Assembly: GCA_016784625.1 (NCBI GenBank)
Contig: JADHUF010000012.1
Span: 1 to 21,346 of the forward strand
Length of the DNA: 21,346 nt
Reading direction: 5' to 3'
Source: Candidatus Nitrosopumilus sp.
GTDB lineage: Archaea; Thermoproteota; Nitrososphaeria; Nitrososphaerales; Nitrosopumilaceae
Shown in pieces: positions 6,903 through 12,477 of the stretch (position 1 is its first letter; every line of letters starts with the position of its first letter). The position numbers and the translations under genes were made by a program. Below the pieces are notes generated by a model. It was not told the DNA's origin. It searched no databases and was given only the letters and a program-made list of their open reading frames with translations.

Positions 6903-7735
6903 CTCGAATGCTAAAAAAAGCATTGGAAAATTCTCTCACATCAAAAGAAAGTGATGAATTAATTTCCGCCTTTGACCAGATTGGAGATATAATAATAGTA
7001 AGAATTCCTGATTCTCTTCTATCAAAGAAAAAAATTATTGGTGAAACTTTGTTAAATGAGGTAAAAATTGCCAAAAGTGTTTTTTATCAAGCATCAGATG
7101 TAGAAGGAAATTTTCGTACACGAAATCTAGAGATTCTTGCAGGAGATGACAACACTGAAACAGAATACAAGGAATTTGGTTGTAAATTTATAGTAGATGT
7201 TGAAAATGCATTTTTTTCACCTAGACTTTCCACAGAGAGGGAAAGAATTGCAAATTTGATTCAAGATGGAGAAATAATCACTAACATGTTTGCAGGAGTT
7301 GGAATGTTTTCTATAATGGCTGCAAAAAAGAAAAAATGTACTGTTTATAGTCTTGATATCAATCCAATTGCATCAAAACTATGTGAAAAAAATATTGGTT
7401 TAAACAAACTTGCTGGGAAAATAATCTCAATAAATGGTGATGCATCAGAGATCATCAAAGAACAATTAGTTGGTAAATCAGATAGAACGTTAATGCTATT
7501 ACCTGAAAGATCAGATGAGTTTTTAGAATCTGCAATTAATACAACCAAAGATGAAGGTATTATCCATTATTATTCACATATTCATGCAGATAAAAAATCA
7601 GATGCAGGTAAACTTTCAGAAGAACATTATCTTCAAGTAACATCAGTACAATCAGAAATTTTAAATTCAAAAATTGTTAGAGCAGTAGGTCCAAGATATT
7701 ATCAAACAGTAGTAGATGTAAAAATTTCTAAATAA
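6899..7735 (+). CDS. Trm5/Taw2-family tRNA G37-modifying enzyme (SAM-dependent)
   Basis: A class I SAM-binding enzyme of the Trm5/TYW2 family acting on G37 of tRNA, 3' of the anticodon. Visible are the D2 domain (QIGDIIIVRIPD, DVEGNFRTR), the family hallmark FFSPRLSTER (105-114), SAM motif I MFAGVGMFS (130-138), the acidic strand end SLDIN, LLPERSDEFL (200-209) and HYY (223-225). At 278 residues it lacks the N-terminal D1 domain of full-length archaeal Trm5. Trm5 has Asn-Leu-Pro where this protein has Leu-Leu-Pro. Both traits lean towards Taw2 (aminocarboxypropyl transfer in wyosine synthesis) rather than m1G37 methylation, but I cannot decide from sequence alone. The longest start is a TTG overlapping the ABCE1 stop; an ATG at 6908 is equally possible. 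It is co-transcribed with ABCE1 and ends 1 nt before the convergent membrane-protein gene. Confidence 0.85.
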   Translation: MTRMLKKALENSLTSKESDELISAFDQIGDIIIVRIPDSLLSKKKIIGETLLNEVKIAKSVFYQASDVEGNFRTRNLEILAGDDNTETEYKEFGCKFIVDVENAFFSPRLSTERERIANLIQDGEIITNMFAGVGMFSIMAAKKKKCTVYSLDINPIASKLCEKNIGLNKLAGKIISINGDASEIIKEQLVGKSDRTLMLLPERSDEFLESAINTTKDEGIIHYYSHIHADKKSDAGKLSEEHYLQVTSVQSEILNSKIVRAVGPRYYQTVVDVKISK

Positions 7736-7736
7736 A

Positions 7737-7955
7737 TTAATCATCTGATGTGATTGATGCAGGTGAAGGTTTTGTTGTTGCCATAACATATCCAATCCAT
7801 GCAATTACTCCAAGTATACCTCCTGCAATCATTAATACAGATAATTGCAATACAATAGGGCTCCATTCAGAAAGCATCAATAAATATGCATAAAGAAAGA
7901 ATCCACCAATGCAAAGCATAAAAATAGTAATACCTACACCTTTACGCTTATTCAT
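7737..7955 (-). CDS. Small two-helix membrane protein, unknown function
   Basis: A 72-residue protein beginning MNKRKGVGITIF, with two hydrophobic segments at about residues 8-29 and 36-60. The short positive N-terminus suggests it faces the cytoplasm, and the hydrophilic tail ends TKPSPASITSDD. I do not recognise the family. AATAAATAAC (7975-7984) lies 20-29 nt upstream of the ATG and supports a leaderless start. It follows the Ard1 gene by 37 nt on the same strand. It is convergent with the Trm5/Taw2-family gene, with a single base between the two stop codons. Confidence 0.7.
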   Translation of the reverse strand: MNKRKGVGITIFMLCIGGFFLYAYLLMLSEWSPIVLQLSVLMIAGGILGVIAWIGYVMATTKPSPASITSDD

Positions 7956-7992
7956 GACAAGAATTTTTTTGTGAGTTATTTATTGGTTTGAA

Positions 7993-8490
7993 CTAATCTA
8001 ATTCAATTGCCATAAGATATGCATCTTCACCATCTCTATAGTAGGCGTTTAGTTGTTGTCTAATAACAAATCCAAGTTTTTCATACAATCTAACAGCATC
8101 ATTATTACTACATCTTACTTCTAGATAGAATTCATCACATTTTTTTAATTTCACACCATTGATGGATTCTTCAACTAATCCTTTGCCAATTCCTTTTTTT
8201 CTATATTCATCAAGAACTGCAATAGACACAACATGACCTTTTTTGACAAAACCTAATTTCTTAAAATTTGAAAATCCGTATTCAGTTTTACACATAACAT
8301 AACCAACATGTTTTCCTCCAATTTCTGCAACTATGAATGCCTCTGGAATTTCTGCAAGTAAGCTTTCATAGAAATAATCAGAATAATGTTCTGGAAGTGT
8401 TTTCAAGTTAATTTCCATTACAGGAATCAGATCGCTTGGGTCTGCTCGTCTAATATTACAATCCCCTAACTGTCTAAGAATCACTTGCAT
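7993..8490 (-). CDS. Archaeal Ard1-type N-terminal acetyltransferase (GNAT)
   Basis: A 165-residue GNAT enzyme of the archaeal Ard1/RimI group, which transfers acetyl from acetyl-CoA to protein N-termini in the cytoplasm. It matches the archaeal Ard1 pattern along its length: TLPEHYSDYF (31-40), GFSNFKKLGFVKKGHVVSIAV (the beta-4 region), the acetyl-CoA loop RKKGIG (97-102), FYLEVRCSNNDA, LYEKLGF and YYRDGEDAYLMA at the end. The reading frame is open to an ATG at 8511. I prefer the ATG at 8490 because TTAAATAT lies 21-28 nt upstream of it and because family proteins begin just before the IRRA strand. Confidence 0.9.
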   Translation of the reverse strand: MQVILRQLGDCNIRRADPSDLIPVMEINLKTLPEHYSDYFYESLLAEIPEAFIVAEIGGKHVGYVMCKTEYGFSNFKKLGFVKKGHVVSIAVLDEYRKKGIGKGLVEESINGVKLKKCDEFYLEVRCSNNDAVRLYEKLGFVIRQQLNAYYRDGEDAYLMAIELD

Positions 8491-8566
8491 GATATAGAAT
8501 ATGGGTATCAATATTTAATTTTAAACTAAAAACCCATTTAATGGAAAGAATTAGTCTTAAAAATAG
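8491..8566. promoter_or_regulatory. Divergent promoter region (Ard1 / M50 protease)
   Basis: For the minus-strand Ard1 gene, TTAAATAT lies at 8511-8518. For the plus-strand protease gene, the box is inside CCATTTAATGG (8534-8544), 23-33 nt before its ATG. That element is a perfect inverted repeat of CCATT around one base, so it could also be an operator over the TATA box. No matching second copy was noticed. Confidence 0.4.
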
Positions 8567-9685
8567 ATGGAAGAATACTCACAAGAAGATATTATTTCAC
8601 TAGTTAATTCCATATTTGAGGTTAGTGATTTTACAAAAGCAGAATTTTCATTAGAATTTAGAATTGAGGATTTAGAATTTAAGTCAAAGTTTGAGGATTT
8701 AGCAAGAAAGTTAGAAAACATGAGTTTTGTATGTAAATTAGAAGAGATGAATGGTGCAAAATATATCATCATTCAAAAATTTACTCCAAAAAAACAAAAA
8801 AAATGGATGAGCACAGTATGGACTCCTCGAATTTTGTTTGCAGTTGTTATTTCATTTGTTATGGTTGATGGGTACTACAGAACATCTGGAACAAATTCAA
8901 TTGTAGAGATAGGAGATCCTTTAGAGATGGCAGCAGTGTACACATTATCATTATTAGGAATTTTAGGAATTCATGAGCTTGGTCACATTATTGCTGCCAA
9001 AGTACACAAACTAAAAACAACTTGGCCTTATTTCATTCCAGGATTACCTATTATTGGAATTCCAACGTTTGGTGCATTTATCCAATCAAGAGGATTAACT
9101 ATCAATCGAGAAATTTTATTTGATGTCGCCATTGCAGGTCCAATTGCTGGATTAGTAATTGCAGTGATAGTTTCAATTTACGGAGCATATACTGCACCAA
9201 TGTTAGATCAAGAGATTGCTGCAGGATTATTTGCTGAATCTAGATTGATAGAATGGAATATGGGAGAACCGTTGTTAATGACTGCTAGTTTGGCAATGTT
9301 TGGCAAAGGTGGAGATGGACAAGAAATCATCATGACTCCTATTATGTTTGCAGCTTGGATTGGATTTTTAATTACATTCTTGAATTTGCTACCAGCATGG
9401 CAATTAGATGGAGGACATATGGCAAGAACATTACTTAGTCCAAAGATGCATAGATATGCAACGTATGGCAGTATGTTAATTCTTGTTTTGTTAAATTATT
9501 GGTTAATGGCAATACTAATTCTTGTAATGAGTGCAAAAAATCCCAGTGCAAGTCCACTAGATGATGTTTCACCACTTACAAGAAATAGAAAACTTGCATA
9601 TATTGGAATCATAGTATTGGCAATTTTATGTGCACCATTACCATCAAATTTTTTGCCTAGTTTTTTTACCTTAATAGGAGTCTAG
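8567..9685 (+). CDS. Site-2 protease-type membrane metalloprotease (M50)
   Basis: An integral membrane zinc protease of 372 residues. HELGH at 136-140 within a hydrophobic helix gives two zinc-binding His and the catalytic Glu. FDVAIAGPIAG at 185-195 is the conserved second motif. N-L-L-P-A-W-Q-L-D-G-G-H (273-284) supplies the third ligand, Asp281. The first 80 residues are a soluble, acidic/basic cytoplasmic domain without a signal peptide. At least six hydrophobic segments follow. No PDZ domain is seen, which places it nearer the short archaeal/EGY-like members than RseP. Likely role: cutting a membrane-anchored substrate such as a regulator; the substrate is unknown. Its 3' end overlaps the convergent LarA-like gene by 20 bp. 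Confidence 0.92.
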   Translation: MEEYSQEDIISLVNSIFEVSDFTKAEFSLEFRIEDLEFKSKFEDLARKLENMSFVCKLEEMNGAKYIIIQKFTPKKQKKWMSTVWTPRILFAVVISFVMVDGYYRTSGTNSIVEIGDPLEMAAVYTLSLLGILGIHELGHIIAAKVHKLKTTWPYFIPGLPIIGIPTFGAFIQSRGLTINREILFDVAIAGPIAGLVIAVIVSIYGAYTAPMLDQEIAAGLFAESRLIEWNMGEPLLMTASLAMFGKGGDGQEIIMTPIMFAAWIGFLITFLNLLPAWQLDGGHMARTLLSPKMHRYATYGSMLILVLLNYWLMAILILVMSAKNPSASPLDDVSPLTRNRKLAYIGIIVLAILCAPLPSNFLPSFFTLIGV

Positions 9686-10748
9686 CACCATCTGTAACTA
9701 CTGCAACTTTTTGTTTTGTACCTTGTGTTTTTAGAATATATTCCAAAGAATGTTTTATGCCAGGTAAAGATACCATATCAAGTTTCTTTGCATAAAATTC
9801 TGGGAGAATTGAAACTAAACCAATTTGAAAATTCTTTTGGATTTCTGAAAGAAATAACAAATCTTCCATTCCACTAATGTATTTAGTAGGATTTCGTAGT
9901 TGTTCTAAAGTTAATCTATCTTCAATGTATTGTTGAAGTGCATCAGAACCTAAACCACCTTTACATTCAGCCACTAAAATAGCAAGACCATCTTTTTTGA
10001 TTGCATTTGAACAATTCCAAAGTGAAGAGAGTGATTTTCCAAGATTGTCATTACTTGCATCTTTACCAGTACTAATTATCATTGTTTTATGTTGACTGAC
10101 ATCTTTGATTGAATGAGATTCCAGAATTTTAGTTGCAGAAAGAGTTTCTGAAGGATGACCTATAGAAAAATCAATTATGCCTTCGGAATTTGCAACTATT
10201 TCAATTCCTTGAATTTCAAAATTATTAGTAAATTTTTTTGCTTCTTGCAAACTTTCAGGATATTGTCCTGGAGTAGGAAGATTTCCTTGTCTTTTTGCAT
10301 ATGCTGAAAGCATAGATTCTAGACCAAATTTTTTGATCAGACGAGTTGAAATGGTTTCATAACCAAATAATCCATCAAATTCCATTTCAGCCATAAATAC
10401 AAGATTTGAATTTGAAATAGCAATATCATCAAATTCATTAATTGAACTTCCTTCAGGTAGTCCTGCTTTAACTAAATTCAAGATTTTTTTATCAGCCAAA
10501 ATTTTTGGAAATGGTTTTGATTTTTGTTCACATAAAGTAAATAGAGATGAGATGAGTTTTTGAATAGATTTTGAATTATGTAAAACTACAAGTTCCATTG
10601 GTTTTGATAAATCAAGTGTATTGAGTTTTTCATTAATTGCTGAATCTTCTAAAATTTTACCTTCAGAATCAATTTTTTGCTCTAAATTCTCTGCGCTTAT
10701 ATCCAAAACAACGTCTGTTATTCCATAATTTAACCAAATTTCAGGCAT
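9666..10748 (-). CDS. LarA-like (nickel lactate racemase fold, DUF2088-type) protein, probably without racemase activity
   Basis: A 360-residue soluble protein. The start, IWLNYGITDVVLDI, resembles the first strands of the LarA N-terminal domain. STGKDASNDNLGKSLSSLW (226-244), followed by AIKKDGLAILVAECKGGLGSDA, matches the LarA C-terminal pattern of a G-G-x-P-x-D-x-N-L-Y-Q-like segment and then G-G-x-I-I-x-x-A-E-C-x-x-G-x-G. The residues that make LarA a nickel-pincer racemase are not visible: no G-T-H-R motif, and the H-x(4)-S-G-G-x-K region reads FDGLFGYETISTRLIKKFG. It is therefore probably a divergent member with another role. It is monocistronic, transcribed divergently from pyrE across 50 bp, and overlaps the protease gene by 20 bp at the 3' ends. 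Family call is by eye and moderate. Confidence 0.55.
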   Translation of the reverse strand: MPEIWLNYGITDVVLDISAENLEQKIDSEGKILEDSAINEKLNTLDLSKPMELVVLHNSKSIQKLISSLFTLCEQKSKPFPKILADKKILNLVKAGLPEGSSINEFDDIAISNSNLVFMAEMEFDGLFGYETISTRLIKKFGLESMLSAYAKRQGNLPTPGQYPESLQEAKKFTNNFEIQGIEIVANSEGIIDFSIGHPSETLSATKILESHSIKDVSQHKTMIISTGKDASNDNLGKSLSSLWNCSNAIKKDGLAILVAECKGGLGSDALQQYIEDRLTLEQLRNPTKYISGMEDLLFLSEIQKNFQIGLVSILPEFYAKKLDMVSLPGIKHSLEYILKTQGTKQKVAVVTDGARLLLR

Positions 10749-10798
10749 AATTCATACATAATACAAACCAAAATAAATCCAGTGTAGTTAATTTTGGT
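10749..10798. promoter_or_regulatory. Compact shared promoter of pyrE and the LarA-like gene
   Basis: Only 50 bp separate two divergent start codons. One AT-rich element, AAATAAAT (10771-10778), lies 21-28 nt before the pyrE ATG on the plus strand. Read backwards as ATTTATTT, it lies 23-30 nt before the LarA-like ATG. A single box may serve both directions, which would make the two transcripts mutually exclusive on one template. Confidence 0.45.
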
Positions 10799-11404
10799 AT
10801 GGAATTTGTTAAAGAGTTTGCAACCTTTTTGCATCAAAATAACATAATAAAATTTGGGGACTTCACACTTTCAAGTGGAAAAAAGAGTTCATACTATGTA
10901 GATTTAAGGTTAGTTCCAAGCTATCCACATGAATTTAGAAAAATGGTGAAATATCTTGAAAATGAAATTGCAGAAAATATTGGATTAGATAAATTTGATT
11001 CTATTGTGTCAGTACCAACGGGAGGTTTAGTAATTGCATCAGCATTGGCTATAGAAACTATAAAACCACTAATCTATGTAAGAAGTAAACCAAAAGATTA
11101 TGGTACTTCAAAATCTGTTGAAGGAAAAATTCATGAAGGAATGAAAGTTGTCATGATTGATGATGTTGCAACTACGGGTGGTTCAGTTGTAAATGCAATT
11201 AAATCATTAAAAGAAGTAAATATTTCTGTAAAAGATGCATATGTAATTGTTAATAGAATGGAAGGAGCAGATGAAGCTTTGTCTGAATTAGGAGTAACGA
11301 TGCATTCAATTCTAAATATTCTACAAATTACAGAAGTATTATATGAACAAAATCTTGTAGATAAGAATATTTTAGAAAAAGTAAAAAATCAAATCGGCAA
11401 ATAA
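10799..11404 (+). CDS. pyrE: Orotate phosphoribosyltransferase
   Basis: Catalyses orotate + PRPP to OMP + pyrophosphate, the fifth step of UMP synthesis, as a cytoplasmic dimer. At 201 residues it has the usual length. The PRPP-binding motif VVMIDDVATTGGS is at 117-129, the flexible catalytic loop RSKPKDYGTSKSVEG is at 95-109, and the N-terminal FTLSSGKKSSYYVDLR contacts the substrate. The ATG at 10799 has a TATA-like box at -28 to -21, consistent with a leaderless message. No other pyrimidine gene is next to it. A candidate C/D box sRNA lies just past its stop codon on the opposite strand. Confidence 0.95.
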   Translation: MEFVKEFATFLHQNNIIKFGDFTLSSGKKSSYYVDLRLVPSYPHEFRKMVKYLENEIAENIGLDKFDSIVSVPTGGLVIASALAIETIKPLIYVRSKPKDYGTSKSVEGKIHEGMKVVMIDDVATTGGSVVNAIKSLKEVNISVKDAYVIVNRMEGADEALSELGVTMHSILNILQITEVLYEQNLVDKNILEKVKNQIGK

Positions 11405-11409
11405 GTTTT

Positions 11410-11472
11410 GGCAGCTCAGACAAATGCCTTCCAATCATCATTCAGATATAACTCTGATTCTTCATTGCAGCC
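11410..11472 (-). ncRNA. Candidate C/D box guide sRNA
   Basis: The minus strand shows, in order, the 5' flank GGCTGC, a C-like box ATGAAGA (11465-11459, one mismatch to RTGATGA), a 13-nt first guide, a D' box CTGA (11445-11442), a perfect C' box ATGATGA (11441-11435), a 15-nt second guide, a D box CTGA (11419-11416) and the 3' flank GCTGCC. The two flanks pair in five Watson-Crick pairs plus one U-U, the terminal stem expected next to the C/D kink-turn. A TATA-like box lies 20-29 nt upstream of the predicted 5' end. Against it: the C box is imperfect and there is no spacer between D' and C'. The likely role would be guiding 2'-O-methylation of rRNA or tRNA by Nop5/fibrillarin/L7Ae. Targets were not identified. 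It partly occupies the only gap between pyrE and tRNA-Met. Confidence 0.5.
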
Positions 11473-11491
11473 AGTAAATTTTGGGTTTGCT

Positions 11492-11501
11492 TATTTTAAA
11501 A
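11492..11501 (-). promoter_or_regulatory. TATA-like box upstream of the candidate C/D sRNA
   Basis: TTTTAAAATA on the minus strand, 20-29 nt before the first base of the predicted terminal stem. It lies 15 nt past the tRNA-Met 3' end, so the sRNA could have its own promoter rather than be processed from the tRNA transcript. Confidence 0.4.
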
Positions 11502-11515
11502 CTAATGGAAATTAA

Positions 11516-11589
11516 TGGGCCCGAAGGGCTTCGATCCCTTGGCTCACCGGTTATGAGCCGGTTACTCTACCAAGCTGAGTTACGGGCCC
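11516..11589 (-). tRNA. tRNA-Met(CAU), elongator type (tRNA-Ile2 not excluded)
   Basis: A full cloverleaf on the minus strand: acceptor GGGCCCG/CGGGCCC, D stem ACTC/GAGT with a GG-containing loop, anticodon stem ACCGG/CCGGT around CTCATAA (anticodon CAU), variable GAGCC, and T stem AAGGG/CCCTT. The discriminator is A and no CCA is encoded. It is not the initiator: it lacks the three G-C pairs at 29-31/39-41, and its first pair is G1-C72. A C34-modified tRNA-Ile2 that reads AUA has the same genomic anticodon and cannot be excluded. The T loop reads ATCGAAG, with A at position 54 instead of the nearly universal T. Confidence 0.92.
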
Positions 11590-11610
11590 CAAGCAAATGA
11601 ATTTTTTCTC

Positions 11611-11620
11611 AGATATAAAA
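11611..11620 (-). promoter_or_regulatory. TATA box of tRNA-Met
   Basis: The minus strand reads TTTTATATCT, 22-31 nt upstream of the tRNA 5' end. This is a strong archaeal box A at standard distance. Confidence 0.6.
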
Positions 11621-11630
11621 TGTTATGAGA

Positions 11631-12263
11631 TTAACAGTATTCTTCATAACAACTATCAAGCAACAAGTTTTGTGCAGAAATAGATTTATCTGCAATTTCA
11701 ACCAAGTTAGTTGAATCAGTTGAAGATTTTTCCAAGATATTCCTCCATGATGCAGCATGTCTAACATCAGCTTCAGTATGGAGTTTGAAGTATTCTGTTG
11801 CTTCCTCATTGGTTATTCCATAGAATTCTGCTAATCCATCAAGTTTTGTTTGACTGATTTTGGGGATTTCTTTTTCAAAAGCATACATAGCACATGCACC
11901 ACCTTCATAGGTATTCATTAAATCATCTAAATCAGAGATAGCTTTATTGGTTTTAGTTAATCCAGTGTATGAAATTAGTTCATCTTCAGATACACCGAGT
12001 TCTCCTGCAAAACTGATCCATGGTTTTACATGATCAGATTCTTCTTGTTGGTTTGCAATTAATTCACTAACTGCAGAATCAGGTGCTTTTTCAATAATTG
12101 GAGTCATAAAAGATGGAACTGCTTTTACAAGTTGAAAGTATTCTTTAGAATAACCTGCTAAAGATTCCTGTGTTAATTTTCCATCAGACCACATCTGATA
12201 GAATGGATGTTTAAGTAAACTTCTTTCATCAATCATTTCATCAATTCTTTTTATCATATTCAT
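11631..12263 (-). CDS. TenA/CADD-like haem-oxygenase-fold diiron protein
   Basis: A 210-residue all-helical protein of the haem-oxygenase-like diiron oxygenase group (TenA/PqqC/CADD relatives). A full set of metal-ligand candidates is visible: E-x2-H in NQQEESDH (Glu75, His78), Glu130 or Glu132 in YAFEKEIP, and H-x3-D-x2-H in LHTEADVRH (His162, Asp166, His169). Known members include Chlamydia CADD, which makes p-aminobenzoate from its own tyrosine, and UndA/SznF-type oxygenases. A p-aminobenzoate role would suit an organism that needs tetrahydromethanopterin-type cofactors, but this is inference. The TenA thiaminase Cys motif was not recognised. Near the start, GGAGATGA (12267-12274) is a good Shine-Dalgarno match and favours the ATG at 12263; a second ATG lies two codons later. 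The C-terminus is Cys-containing (SCYEEYC). It stands alone, between tRNA genes. Confidence 0.75.
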   Translation of the reverse strand: MNMIKRIDEMIDERSLLKHPFYQMWSDGKLTQESLAGYSKEYFQLVKAVPSFMTPIIEKAPDSAVSELIANQQEESDHVKPWISFAGELGVSEDELISYTGLTKTNKAISDLDDLMNTYEGGACAMYAFEKEIPKISQTKLDGLAEFYGITNEEATEYFKLHTEADVRHAASWRNILEKSSTDSTNLVEIADKSISAQNLLLDSCYEEYC

Positions 12264-12312
12264 ATTTCATCTCCAAATCTGCCAATAAAAAATCTTTGTG
12301 GTTTACAAAAGA

Positions 12313-12318
12313 TTTTAT
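12313..12318 (+). promoter_or_regulatory. TATA-like box of tRNA-Glu
   Basis: TTTTAT at -30 to -25 from the first base of tRNA-Glu, in an AT-rich gap with no gene on the plus strand. Confidence 0.45.
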
Positions 12319-12342
12319 GGTCAAAACACTGAATTTTCTTGG

Positions 12343-12433
12343 GTTCCAGTGGTGTAGACCGGTCAAGCATTTTGCCCTTTCAAGGCAAAGATCCCGGGTT
12401 CAAAATCTAACGATGAAAATCCCGGCTGGAGCA
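12343..12433 (+). tRNA. tRNA-Glu(UUC) with a T-loop intron
   Basis: Acceptor GTTCCAG pairs with CTGGAGC (one G-U). The D arm is short (GTG/CAT), as is usual for tRNA-Glu. The anticodon stem TTGCC/GGCAA closes the loop CTTTCAA, giving anticodon UUC. The T stem is CCGGG/CCCGG. The T loop is interrupted by 15 nt; removing them restores TTCAAAT. Discriminator A (12433) is followed by CCA at 12434-12436, so the 3' end is encoded in the genome, unlike the tRNA-Met in this window. The mature tRNA would be 76 nt before CCA. Confidence 0.93.
12405..12419 (+). other. 15-nt tRNA intron at position 59/60 with bulge-helix-bulge motif
   Basis: The region folds as exon stem CCGGG/CCCGG, central 4-bp helix TTCA (12399-12402)/TGAA (12414-12417), and two 3-nt bulges, AAA (12403-12405) and AAT (12418-12420). 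Cutting after the second base of each bulge, the rule for the archaeal splicing endonuclease, removes exactly 12405-12419 and leaves a normal T loop TTCAAAT. The intron part of the fold is a plain loop, so this is the relaxed helix-bulge-helix-loop form. Position 59/60 is non-canonical. Confidence 0.88.
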
Positions 12434-12477
12434 CCAAGATTTATTTACTAATAACAAAATTTTTTGATCAGACCATT

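Noticed and set aside
8491..8511. Upstream ATG giving Ard1 seven extra residues (MIPIFYI)
   Set aside because: This stretch overlaps the TATA-like region and the extra residues are not typical of the family. The box spacing fits 8490.
11416..11490. Stop-to-stop frame of 24 codons on the minus strand (ANPKFTGCNEESELYLNDDW...)
   Set aside because: It looks protein-like but has no start codon in frame and is too short to support. The same DNA fits a C/D box sRNA better.
11516..11589. Initiator tRNA-Met identity
   Set aside because: The G1-C72 first pair and a C rather than G at position 29 do not fit archaeal initiator tRNAs, despite the initiator-like T loop.
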